DNA from: JAHEAO01 sp942492375
GTDB taxonomy: Bacteria; Pseudomonadota; Alphaproteobacteria; Rhodobacterales; Rhodobacteraceae
Assembly (NCBI GenBank): GCA_942492375.1
Contig: CALOEL010000014.1
Location: 310,001 to 374,000, forward strand
Length of the DNA stretch: 64,000 nucleotides
Reading direction: 5' to 3'
Shown: positions 26,996 through 34,258 of the stretch, piece by piece
Layout: each line of letters begins with the position of its first letter
Position numbering within the stretch: the first letter of the stretch is position 1
Notes under the pieces: generated by a model
Seen by the model: only the letters and a program-made list of their open reading frames with translations
Told to the model about the DNA's origin: nothing
The model's database searches: none
Made by a program: the position numbers and the translations under genes

Positions 26996-28036
26996 TCAGC
27001 GGCGCAGCAGCGTATCTCCGAAATCAATCTGGGGTGTGAGCACAATCCGTTCGCCGGGTTCGGAGTCGGGGTTGCTGACGCGCTCTGCGATGATCTTTGC
27101 CGCTGCCCGGCCAATTTCAGCGCGGCAGGCGTCCATCGTCGCAAGTCGTCGCGGCAGCCCGTCCAGCAGCTCCACGCCATTGAAACCTGCCAAGCCGACG
27201 CTCCTTGGGACTTCTATGCCCTTGTCCAGACAATAGAGAAGCCCACCGGCACCTATCATGTCGTTCGAATAGTAGAGGAAATCCAGGTCTGGCGTGCGTT
27301 TCAGAATGGTCTCGGTCATTTCGCGACCTTTCGCCAAAGCCGATCCACCGGAATAGAATTCCTGATCCGCCACTTCCAGACCGGCCTTGGCCAATGCCTC
27401 GGTAAATCCTTCGAAACGTTTTCGTGCCCGATGATCCAGCGGCATTTTCGTTCCGAGAAAGCCGATGCGGGAATAGCCCGCCTCGACGATCGCAGTGGCC
27501 ATTTCGCGCCCTGCACGTCGATGCGAGATGCCAACCACCGCGTCGATGGCCTCGCCGTCCACATCCATGATCTCGACGACTGGCACGTCTGCCGCACGCA
27601 GCATTGCCTTTGCCGGTTCAGAGTGTTCAAGCCCGGCTATGATGACCCCGGAAGGTCTCCAGGACAGCATTTCGTACAAGACCCGCTCTTCCCGTTCGGG
27701 CTTGTAGTTCGTCACACCGAAAACAGGTTGCAAGGGAGTCGCGTCGAGGACTTCGGAAATCCCGGTCAGAACCTCCGGAAAGACCATGTTGGACAGTGAC
27801 GGTATCATGACGGCCACCAGATTGACCCTTTGCGAGGCAAGCGCGCCTGCGATCTTGTTCGGTACATAGCCAAGCTGTTTCGCAGCCCCGAGCACCTTGA
27901 TCCGCGTAGCTTCGGAAACATCGCCCCGGTTTCGCAGCACTCGACTTACGGTCATCTCGCTGACCCCGGATGCTTCGGAGACGTCTCGCAGAGTCAGCGG
28001 GCGACGTGGCCGGGAGGAGGATGGATGCGATGCCAT
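26996..28036 (-). CDS. LacI-family regulator, GntR (gluconate repressor) type
   Basis: A 346-residue repressor. The N-terminal HTH LTLRDVSEASGVSEMTVSRVLRNRGDVSEAT and hinge helix YVPNKIAGALAS are of the gluconate-repressor kind. The effector domain is a periplasmic-binding-protein fold (LVAVMIPSLSNMVFPEVLTGI, RIGFLGTKMPLDHRARKRFEGF, DFLYYSNDMIGAGGLLYCLDKG). A near match to the E. coli GntR operator lies 77 bases upstream of the start. No gluconate kinase or permease is present nearby, so the target set and inducer remain open. Confidence 0.85.
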   Translation of the reverse strand: MASHPSSSRPRRPLTLRDVSEASGVSEMTVSRVLRNRGDVSEATRIKVLGAAKQLGYVPNKIAGALASQRVNLVAVMIPSLSNMVFPEVLTGISEVLDATPLQPVFGVTNYKPEREERVLYEMLSWRPSGVIIAGLEHSEPAKAMLRAADVPVVEIMDVDGEAIDAVVGISHRRAGREMATAIVEAGYSRIGFLGTKMPLDHRARKRFEGFTEALAKAGLEVADQEFYSGGSALAKGREMTETILKRTPDLDFLYYSNDMIGAGGLLYCLDKGIEVPRSVGLAGFNGVELLDGLPRRLATMDACRAEIGRAAAKIIAERVSNPDSEPGERIVLTPQIDFGDTLLRR

Positions 28037-28112
28037 GTCAGGTACCCGGGTTTGCTACGAATGATCCTTGTTACCGCCATTTCCCGCCTTGTCCAAGTTC
28101 ACAGAACGACGT

Positions 28113-28128
28113 ATGTTAGCGGTAACGC
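28113..28128. promoter_or_regulatory. Probable operator of the LacI-type regulator
   Basis: ATGTTAGCGGTAACGC closely resembles the palindromic GntR-type LacI operator (ATGTTACCGGTAACAT by memory, two or three differences). A half-site GTTACCGC lies at about 28070. Together they suggest autoregulation and perhaps control of plus-strand transcription towards 28150. Confidence 0.5.
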
Positions 28129-28156
28129 AGGCTCTATCCGAGTTCGGCGTCTTAAC

Positions 28157-28192
28157 GGGGAAGCGGGTGGGTCAAACACGCTTCCCCTTTTT
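28157..28192 (+). terminator. Plus-strand intrinsic terminator with no gene before it
   Basis: GGGGAAGCG and CGCTTCCCC form a perfect 9-bp stem with a 13-base loop, followed by TTTTT. No plus-strand gene ends near it: the nearest upstream plus-strand gene stops at 26325. It may end a small RNA started near the LacI operator. Confidence 0.7.
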
Positions 28193-28240
28193 GCTGTAGC
28201 CTTGCAGGAAAATTCTCGCGCCGCTCTCACCGATATAGGG

Positions 28241-28267
28241 GTCTGGGCGCTCGCCCAGACTTTTCTT
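28241..28267 (+). terminator. Second plus-strand intrinsic terminator, before tRNA-Arg
   Basis: GTCTGGGC and GCCCAGAC pair with a four-base loop, followed by TTTTCTT. It lies 50 bases after the first orphan terminator. Its T-tract runs into TTGAAG (28266-28271), which with TAGAGA (28289-28294, 17-base spacing) could be the tRNA promoter. Confidence 0.65.
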
Positions 28268-28332
28268 GAAGCCGAGCGCGACTGAGACTAGAGAAAGCGC
28301 ACCGGCCAAGGCGCGTCCGCCGCGGCTGGAGT

Positions 28333-28408
28333 GGCCTCGTAGCTCAGGGGATAGAGCAACCGCCTCCTAAGCGGTAGGTCTCAGGTTCGAATCCTGACGG
28401 GGCCGCCA
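28333..28408 (+). tRNA. tRNA-Arg (anticodon CCU), CCA encoded
   Basis: A 76-base cloverleaf. The acceptor stem pairs GGCCTCG with CGGGGCC (one U-G pair), the discriminator is G and CCA is encoded at 28406-28408. D arm GCTCAGGGGATAGAGC, anticodon stem ACCGC/GCGGT with loop CTCCTAA (anticodon CCT), T arm with GGTTCGAATCC. It decodes AGG, a rare codon in high-GC genomes. tRNA-Arg genes are common integration sites, but no integrase or 3'-end repeat was noticed here. Confidence 0.95.
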
Positions 28409-28446
28409 CTTGAGTCGTCGCAGCGAACTTGCAAAGCGGCCCAGCG

Positions 28447-28641
28447 TCAGTTGCACCCGGACGAAAGCTCGCAAAGTGCGCCGGCGCCGGCGCCAATCAT
28501 GGCACCCGTCAAGGGATTCGCATTGAGAGCGACCGCGCCGACCGCGCCTAGCCCTGCCCCCAGACCGACCGTCTTGGCTGGCGTGTCACAAGCCGCCAGC
28601 AGCCCGACTGCCAGCACCATAGAGATGATTGCCTTGCTCAT
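28447..28641 (-). CDS. Small glycine-zipper lipoprotein
   Basis: A 64-residue protein: signal with lipobox LAAC (Cys18), then a Gly/Ala-rich stretch LGAGLGAVGAVALNANPLTGAMIGAGAGA like glycine-zipper domains that insert in or line membranes, and a short tail ending CELSSGCN, so two further Cys may form a disulfide. Small lipoproteins of this type are common in Rhodobacterales envelopes; function unknown. It is antisense to, and just beyond, the tRNA gene. Confidence 0.75.
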   Translation of the reverse strand: MSKAIISMVLAVGLLAACDTPAKTVGLGAGLGAVGAVALNANPLTGAMIGAGAGALCELSSGCN

Positions 28642-28748
28642 ATCTGCCTCTTACCGCGCGCCGGCCAGAGTGTCTCTGGCCGATCCCTTATCGCGACAGT
28701 AGAATCACTTTCGGCTGGAAAGGCAAGTGCATGGGCAAGTGGTTTCGC

Positions 28749-29801
28749 CTAGGCGGCATCGGCCCGATTCTGCGCCAGCTTCCGATCGACGATCTTTACA
28801 GTTTCGTTGATCTCCGGATGCGAAACTCCCAGCGCATCGCCGACCAGTTTGATCAGCTTGTCGACTCGCTCGATGTTCGTAGCGCCACTGTAGACCGCAC
28901 GTGCGGCCGACGACGGCTTCAGCAGGTTCTTGGCCGCCGCCGCGTATTTTTCGAACGGCACCATGTCATCGGGATCCGCGCCAAGCCTGACCACCAGATC
29001 GTTGACGAAGCTGTATATTTCCTTTGATTTCTCGGGATCGCCATGTACGGCATCACGGATCGGACGCGGTCCGTCCTTGGTAATGCATCGGTAGTTTCCG
29101 GTCGCCAGCATCGCCCATTTGGCAAAAGGCACATAGAGCGAGTCGAAGACGCGCAGCTTGACGGGCACATCCTTTCCGTCGACCCGATAGGCGTCGATGT
29201 CCGCTTCGAGTGTTTCAAGCATTTCGTCCAGTTTCGGATCGTGGAATTTCGAAACCTTGAAATTGGTCGGAAGCCCGACATGCAGAATGTTTGCGCCTTC
29301 TTCTGGAGGGCGGAACGCCTGCGGATCGGGCGAGCAGAGCGTCATGAGGGCCGGGTCGAACTCTTCCCAGATCGAGGGATTGAGAAACGCGTCGCCGATG
29401 CCCGAGCAATCGAGCGAGGGAATTCTCTTGAGATAAGGCAGAGGAGGCATGTTCATGATCGACATGCAGGGGACCTTTGCCTCCGCGATCCGTGACAGAA
29501 GCGATTTCAGCGTCGGATGGGAATACTGCGGTTCCTGCATCGCCAGGCAGACAAGGTCGTAATCGCCGGGATTGGCCTCTTCCGGGGTTGCCGCGCGCAT
29601 CTGGCCGTCGAGGTCGTTGGAGCGGAAGCTGCGATGTTCGTCTTCGTCGCGCAGCTTGATCCGGACCTCTGTCCCTTCGCTGTTTATCAGCGCGGCGGTT
29701 TCGGCCCGGCACACCAGCGCGACGTTGTGACCAGCTGCAATCATCTTGGTGCCCAGCAAGGAGCCATAGGATGCGCCAAGGATCAGAATGTTGTAGGTCA
29801 T
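28749..29801 (-). CDS. Ketopantoate-reductase-like dehydrogenase; candidate oxalyl-CoA reductase (PanE2-like)
   Basis: A 350-residue protein with an N-terminal Rossmann domain (YNILILGASYGSLLGTKMIAAGHNVALVCR) in the ApbA/PanE style and a helical C-terminal domain (PVKLRVFDSLYVPFAKWAMLATGNYRCI, then RLGADPDDMVPFEKYAAAAKNLLKPSSAARAV), where Lys118-type and Ser residues of PanE may have counterparts. It is longer than housekeeping PanE. In Methylobacterium extorquens a PanE homologue, PanE2, reduces oxalyl-CoA to glyoxylate during oxalate growth. The oxc/frc cluster nearby makes the same role plausible here; that is inference. It is divergent from an ScfR-type regulator. The ATG at 29801 has AAAGGA before it. 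Confidence 0.7.
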   Translation of the reverse strand: MTYNILILGASYGSLLGTKMIAAGHNVALVCRAETAALINSEGTEVRIKLRDEDEHRSFRSNDLDGQMRAATPEEANPGDYDLVCLAMQEPQYSHPTLKSLLSRIAEAKVPCMSIMNMPPLPYLKRIPSLDCSGIGDAFLNPSIWEEFDPALMTLCSPDPQAFRPPEEGANILHVGLPTNFKVSKFHDPKLDEMLETLEADIDAYRVDGKDVPVKLRVFDSLYVPFAKWAMLATGNYRCITKDGPRPIRDAVHGDPEKSKEIYSFVNDLVVRLGADPDDMVPFEKYAAAAKNLLKPSSAARAVYSGATNIERVDKLIKLVGDALGVSHPEINETVKIVDRKLAQNRADAA

Positions 29802-29912
29802 GTCTCGAGTTCCTTTCTGGATTTGGTACATTTATAGCTTGTTTTCTTACGATTTACCCAGAAAAAGTGTTAATGTGTGCGGAAACAACATTGACAGATT
29901 CTCTAAACGTTA

Positions 29913-29926
29913 TGTTGTGAACAACA
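29913..29926. promoter_or_regulatory. 14-bp palindrome before the ScfR-type gene
   Basis: TGTTGT-GA-ACAACA is a perfect inverted repeat ending nine bases before the ATG of the XRE/ScfR-type regulator. It overlaps the likely ribosome-site region and lies between two divergent genes, so it may be an operator for self-control and for the PanE-like gene. Confidence 0.5.
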
Positions 29927-29935
29927 GGTTTAGTC

Positions 29936-31342
29936 ATGCGTAAAGCCTTTATCGGACCCCAACTTCGACAGTTGCGGAGGGAGCGCAAGCAAACTCAATC
30001 CGAAATGGCGCAAGCGCTCGGGGTTTCCGCTTCCTACGTCAATATGCTGGAGAACAACCAGCGCAGCCTGTCGGTACAGATGCTGATGGCGATTTCCGAG
30101 ACATACGAGGTCGATTGGCGCAACCTGGTGAAAGATCCGCCGCGCAATCTTCTGGTCGACTTGCGCAACATCATTCAGGATCCGGCGTTCGGAGCGGATG
30201 TGCCAGACTTGCAGGAGCTTCGCGCTGCAATCGACCACGCGCCCAAGCTTGTCGATTGCTTCGTGAAGCTGCATTCGGATTACAGCAGTACGTTGGAAAA
30301 GATCATGCGTCAGGACGAGGCGGGTCCCAGTCAGGCTTTGGCAGCAGCTTCGCCGGAAGCACTGATCTACAATTTCTTCCGCAGCAACGACAATTATTTC
30401 GACGTGCTGGAACGAAAGGCCGAAAGCCTGCGCGAGAAAGAGCCGTGCAGCAGCGAGAACGTCTACTTCGTGCTGAAGGATCGGCTGAAGCAGACGCACG
30501 GGATTGCCGCCCAGACCAAGCCGATGGAAGAAATGCAGGAAGCTTTGCGGCTCTATGACAAACAGGCGCGCGCGGTCTATCTTTCGGAAGCGCTGGATTT
30601 CCAGAACCGCGTTTTCCAACTCGCGCATGTACTGTGTCTGGTCGAGTTTGAAGACGTGCTCGACGAGTTGACGGCCTCGAGCGGTATCAAGAACGACCGC
30701 GGACTTGCCCGCTGCCAGGTAGAGTTGGCCAATTATTTCGCCGCCGCCTTCCTGATGCCCTACCGGGAGTTTCGCGCGACGTCCGAGGCGCTGCACTACG
30801 ACGTCGAGCGCATCGCAGTGAAATTCAACTGTTCCTACGAGCAGGTCTGCCACCGGTTGACCACGATGCAGCGGCCCAATGCCAAAGGCGTGCCGTTCTT
30901 CTTTCTGCGGATCGACCGCGCCGGCAATGTCTCCAAGCGTTTCAACGCGACCTCCTTCAACCTTGCGGAGTTCGGCGGGTCCTGCCCGGTCTGGAACATT
31001 CATACCGCATTCAAGTCGCCCGGCGAGGTGCTGCCACAGTTCGTTGAACTGCCTGACGGAAAACGGTTTTTCACGCTTAGCCGTACCTCGGACCGGCCGG
31101 CCTTCAGCAATGAGACAAAGGATCATCGTCTGACCGTGGCGATCGGATGCGAAATGAAATACGCCCATCTGGTCGGATATGCAAAGACGTTCAACCTGCA
31201 GGTTCCGAACCTGTTCAGCCCGATCGGCATCAACTGCCATGTCTGCCCGCGGCAAGCCTGCCCGCAGCGCGCTCATCAACCCATGTTCATGGAGCTACCG
31301 ATTGATCCCCGCCGCCGTGGCAACACCCGGTACGAAAGCTGA
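29936..31342 (+). CDS. ScfR-family regulator (XRE HTH + DUF955-like + DUF2083; RamB/PccR type)
   Basis: A 468-residue protein: XRE-type HTH at 1-65 (QLRQLRRERKQTQSEMAQALGVSASYVNMLENNQRSL), a middle region ending in the IrrE-like segment RCQVELANYFAAAFLMPYREF, and a C-terminal DUF2083-type domain with a Cys cluster (NCHVCPRQACPQRAHQ). This is the layout of short-chain fatty acyl-CoA regulators such as RamB, PccR and MccR, which sense acyl-CoA thioesters. Here the ligand could be a cluster intermediate such as oxalyl-, formyl- or succinyl-CoA. It is divergent from the PanE-like gene and convergent with sucD. Confidence 0.85.
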   Translation: MRKAFIGPQLRQLRRERKQTQSEMAQALGVSASYVNMLENNQRSLSVQMLMAISETYEVDWRNLVKDPPRNLLVDLRNIIQDPAFGADVPDLQELRAAIDHAPKLVDCFVKLHSDYSSTLEKIMRQDEAGPSQALAAASPEALIYNFFRSNDNYFDVLERKAESLREKEPCSSENVYFVLKDRLKQTHGIAAQTKPMEEMQEALRLYDKQARAVYLSEALDFQNRVFQLAHVLCLVEFEDVLDELTASSGIKNDRGLARCQVELANYFAAAFLMPYREFRATSEALHYDVERIAVKFNCSYEQVCHRLTTMQRPNAKGVPFFFLRIDRAGNVSKRFNATSFNLAEFGGSCPVWNIHTAFKSPGEVLPQFVELPDGKRFFTLSRTSDRPAFSNETKDHRLTVAIGCEMKYAHLVGYAKTFNLQVPNLFSPIGINCHVCPRQACPQRAHQPMFMELPIDPRRRGNTRYES

Positions 31343-31394
31343 CCAACCGGTGTCGTGGCGGGCCAGCATCCGCAACGGATGCCGGCCGCTTCGA

Positions 31395-32297
31395 TCAGGA
31401 TTTGAGAAGCTCAACGAGGGTCTCGCCCAGCTTGGCTGGCGACGGCGAAACCCCGACGCCAGCGGCCTGCATCGCCTCGATCTTGTCCTCGGCGCCGCCC
31501 TTTCCCCCGGATATCACCGCGCCGGCATGACCCATGGTCCGCCCTGGAGGCGCCGTGCGTCCGGCGATGAAACCCACAACCGGCTTGCTGCGGCCCTTCT
31601 TGGCCTCGTCGATCAGGAATTGCGCGGCGTCTTCCTCGGCGGAGCCGCCGATTTCGCCGATCATGATTATCGATGTGGTTTCGTCGTCGGCGAGGAACAT
31701 TTCCAGCACGTCGATGAATTCGGTCCCCTTGACCGGATCACCGCCGATGCCGACCGCGGTGGTCTGGCCGAGTCCGGCCCGGGTGGTCTGATAGACGGCC
31801 TCGTAGGTGAGTGTACCGGAACGCGACAGGACGCCGACCGATCCCTTCTTGAAGATGGAGCCCGGCATGATGCCGATCTTGCATTCATCGGGCGTCAAAA
31901 GGCCGGGGCAGTTCGGACCGACGAGCCGGCTGGATGAAGCATCAAGCTTCTCTTTCACGCGCACCATGTCGAGGACCGGAACGCCCTCGGTGATGCAGGT
32001 GATCAGGTCGATGCCGGCGTCGATCGCTTCCTCGATCGCGGCGGCGGCACCGGCAGGCGGGACGTAGATCACGCTTGCGGTGGCGCCGGTCGCCTCTTTG
32101 GCCTCGGCGACGCTGGCATAGATCGGCAGCGTTTCGCCGTTCGAACCGGTCCAGTTGGTGCCGCCCTTCTTGGGATGGGTGCCTGCGACCATCTTCGTTC
32201 CGTGATAGGCCAGCGCCTGTTCTGTGTGGAAGGTCCCGGTTTTCCCGGTCAGACCCTGGACGATGATCTTGGTGTCCTTATTGATTAGAATCGACAT
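31395..32297 (-). CDS. sucD: Succinyl-CoA ligase alpha subunit, likely a second copy
   Basis: A 300-residue CoA-binding and phosphohistidine subunit: IVQGLTGKTGTFHTEQALAYHGTKMVAGTHPKKGG, IGPNCPG-type VGPNCPGLLTP, GVLSRSGTLTYEAVYQTT, and AGRTAPPGRTMGHAGAVISGG with the phosphorylated His. The segment TNWTGSNGETLPIYASVAEAKEATGATASVIYVPPAG differs from the usual Rhodobacterales SucD and reads more like Rhizobiales copies (by memory). It lies seven bases after sucC. Outside any sdh/odh TCA cluster, it probably serves CoA activation in oxalate use. Confidence 0.88.
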   Translation of the reverse strand: MSILINKDTKIIVQGLTGKTGTFHTEQALAYHGTKMVAGTHPKKGGTNWTGSNGETLPIYASVAEAKEATGATASVIYVPPAGAAAAIEEAIDAGIDLITCITEGVPVLDMVRVKEKLDASSSRLVGPNCPGLLTPDECKIGIMPGSIFKKGSVGVLSRSGTLTYEAVYQTTRAGLGQTTAVGIGGDPVKGTEFIDVLEMFLADDETTSIIMIGEIGGSAEEDAAQFLIDEAKKGRSKPVVGFIAGRTAPPGRTMGHAGAVISGGKGGAEDKIEAMQAAGVGVSPSPAKLGETLVELLKS

Positions 32298-32303
32298 CTG
32301 TCC

Positions 32304-33497
32304 CTACCCTTTCACGGCTTTGACGATCTTCTGCGCGGCGTCGTCCAGATCGTCTGCGGCGATCACGTTAAGACCGCTGTCGTTAATGATTTTCTTGCCT
32401 TCTTCGACTTTTGTGCCTTCCAGCCGGACAACCAGCGGCACCTCCAGGCCCACGTCCTTGACCGCCTGAACCACGCCTTCGGCGATCACGTCACAGCGCA
32501 TGATGCCGCCGAATATGTTCACGAGAATGCCTTTGACGTTCGGATCGGAGGTGATGATCTTGAAGGCGGCCGTCACCTTCTCGGTCGTGGCGCCGCCGCC
32601 GACATCAAGAAAGTTCGCCGGCTCGGCGCCGTAGAGCTTGATGATGTCCATCGTCGCCATGGCCAGACCGGCGCCGTTCACCATGCAGCCAATCTCGCCA
32701 TCCAGTGCGATGTAGGCGAGGTCGTGTTTCGACGCCTCGATCTCCTTCTCATCCTCTTCGGTCTCATCTCGATATTCCATGATGTCGGGATGGCGGAACA
32801 GCGCGTTGTTGTCGAACGAGACCTTGGCATCAAGCACCTGGATATCGTTCGACTTGGTGACGATCAGCGGATTGATCTCAAGAAGGCTCATGTCTTTGCT
32901 GATGAAAGCTTCATAGAGGGATCTGAACAGCTTCTTGCCCTGCTCACGGGCGTCGTCCTTGAGTTCGTAGGCATCGGCCATCCATTCGGCGTCGGCCTCA
33001 GTCACTCCTTCGGAGGCGGTTATGCCGATGGTGTGGATCTTCTCCGGCGTCTCCTCGGCGACCGCCTCGATATCCATGCCGCCTTCGGTCGAGGCAACGA
33101 ACGAGACCTTTCCGGTTTCGCGGTCAACAAGGATCGACAGGTAGAGTTCGCGGTCGATGTCTGCACCCTGCTCGATGTAGAGACGATTCACCTGCTTCCC
33201 GGACGGACCGGTCTGCTTGGTCACAAGGGTCTTCCCCAGCATCTCCTTCGCGTTTGCAAGCGCCTCGTCGGACGAGAAGGACACCCGGACGCCGCCTTTC
33301 GCATCGGGGCCAAGCTCCTTGAACTTCCCCTTGCCGCGGCCGCCGGCATGGATCTGGCTTTTCACCACCCAGACCGGCCCGGACAAGGAACTGACTGCCT
33401 TCTCGGCCTCATCGAGGCTGGTGATCGCCACACCGCTCGCGACTGGCGCGCCAAAGGACTTCAAGACCTCTTTGGCCTGGTGCTCGTGGATGTTCAT
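32304..33497 (-). CDS. sucC: Succinyl-CoA ligase beta subunit, likely a second copy
   Basis: A 397-residue ATP-grasp subunit: MNIHEHQAKEVLKSFGAPVASG, VVKSQIHAGGRGKGKF nucleotide region, LINPL-type MSLLEINPLIVTKS, the ALDGEIGCMVNGAGLAMATMDIIK strand, GGGATTEKVTAAF and VNIFGGIMRCDVIAEGVV. The middle (IGITASEGVTEADAEWMADAYELKDD) is shorter and more acidic than in TCA-cycle SucC. C-terminal motifs favour succinyl-CoA over malyl-CoA (MtkA) ligase. In this setting it would regenerate succinyl-CoA as CoA donor for oxalate. It lies 22 bases after the isochorismatase-like gene. Confidence 0.88.
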   Translation of the reverse strand: MNIHEHQAKEVLKSFGAPVASGVAITSLDEAEKAVSSLSGPVWVVKSQIHAGGRGKGKFKELGPDAKGGVRVSFSSDEALANAKEMLGKTLVTKQTGPSGKQVNRLYIEQGADIDRELYLSILVDRETGKVSFVASTEGGMDIEAVAEETPEKIHTIGITASEGVTEADAEWMADAYELKDDAREQGKKLFRSLYEAFISKDMSLLEINPLIVTKSNDIQVLDAKVSFDNNALFRHPDIMEYRDETEEDEKEIEASKHDLAYIALDGEIGCMVNGAGLAMATMDIIKLYGAEPANFLDVGGGATTEKVTAAFKIITSDPNVKGILVNIFGGIMRCDVIAEGVVQAVKDVGLEVPLVVRLEGTKVEEGKKIINDSGLNVIAADDLDDAAQKIVKAVKG

Positions 33498-33519
33498 CAG
33501 TTTCTCCCTGTAACTGGTA

Positions 33520-34086
33520 TTACTTGATCAGCGGCAGCATTTGCTTGAACGCGTCGGTCCCAGCTTGGCCCAGCCATTCGAAGACTACCATCTCGGTCGT
33601 CACAATGCTGACGCCGGCGGCGTTCAGCCGCGCCAGGCAGGCCGATTCACTCTCCAATGTACGCGAAGCCGTGGCGTCGGAGACGACAAAGACCTGATAG
33701 CCCTCTTCAACCAGGCTGGCCGCGGTCTGAACGACGCAAATATGCGCCTCCATCCCCGTAAGAACAGCCTGCCGCCGACCCAGCGCCTTGAATTTTGCGG
33801 CAAAACCCTCGTCTTCCATGCAGGAAAAATGCATCTTTGGCAGGATCTCTGCTTCGGTGGCAGCGTTGCGGATTTCGGGAATGGTATGTCCAAGGCCCTG
33901 GGGGTATTGTTCCGTCAGGATTGCCGGGACACCTGTCACTTCTGCCGCTCGCAGCAGCAGGCGTGTGTTCTTGATTGTCTTTGCGGGCGCCATCATTGCC
34001 GGAACCAAGCGCTCCTGCATGTCGATAACGACAAGAGCGGAATCCTGGGCCCTGATAAGCAAGCTGGCACTCTCCCATAACGTCAT
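33520..34086 (-). CDS. Isochorismatase-like cysteine hydrolase
   Basis: A 188-residue alpha/beta hydrolase. The catalytic triad is visible: Asp22 in VVIDMQERL, Lys84 in ILPKMHFSCM and Cys117 in GMEAHICVVQTA, so an amidase-type nucleophilic Cys rather than true isochorismatase. Similar proteins (YcaC type) have unknown substrates; an amide or hydroxamate of oxalate, for example oxamate, would fit the cluster, but this is a guess. First gene of the isochorismatase-like/sucC/sucD transcript. A TGGTATACCA operator lies 16-25 bases before its start. Confidence 0.82.
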   Translation of the reverse strand: MTLWESASLLIRAQDSALVVIDMQERLVPAMMAPAKTIKNTRLLLRAAEVTGVPAILTEQYPQGLGHTIPEIRNAATEAEILPKMHFSCMEDEGFAAKFKALGRRQAVLTGMEAHICVVQTAASLVEEGYQVFVVSDATASRTLESESACLARLNAAGVSIVTTEMVVFEWLGQAGTDAFKQMLPLIK

Positions 34087-34101
34087 TCTATGTCAGGCAT
34101 G

Positions 34102-34111
34102 TGGTATACCA
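34102..34111. promoter_or_regulatory. GntR operator copy 1 (TGGTATACCA)
   Basis: Perfect 10-bp palindrome TGGTATACCA in the 172-base divergent region between the isochorismatase-like and gntR genes, 16 bases before the former's start codon. It has the TGGT-n2-ACCA shape common for FadR-subfamily GntR proteins. A second exact copy lies 84 bases away. Confidence 0.75.
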
Positions 34112-34185
34112 GACGCACTATTGTCAACTGTTTTCTTCAGGGAAAGCCGAAAAGAAAGTGTTTGACTGACTAGAGATGGGGTGTA

Positions 34186-34195
34186 TGGTATACCA
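34186..34195. promoter_or_regulatory. GntR operator copy 2 (TGGTATACCA)
   Basis: Second exact copy of the palindrome, 84 bases (eight helical turns) from the first and 63 bases before the GTG of gntR. The even spacing on one DNA face would permit looping by a GntR dimer pair. No further exact copy was noticed in the cluster. Confidence 0.75.
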
Positions 34196-34258
34196 CGTAC
34201 CGACGATGTGGTCGCTGGCGAATTTGGTCACGCGAACAACGTCTGGGGAGGGGAATCT

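Noticed and set aside
28333..28408. tRNA-Arg as an attachment site of an integrated element
   Set aside because: No integrase, no duplicated tRNA 3' end and no mobility gene were seen in the following 25 kb.
31395..33497. Malate-CoA ligase MtkAB instead of SucCD
   Set aside because: No malyl-CoA lyase or serine-cycle genes are near, and the C-terminal motifs read closer to SucC/SucD than to MtkA/MtkB as remembered. Not fully excluded.
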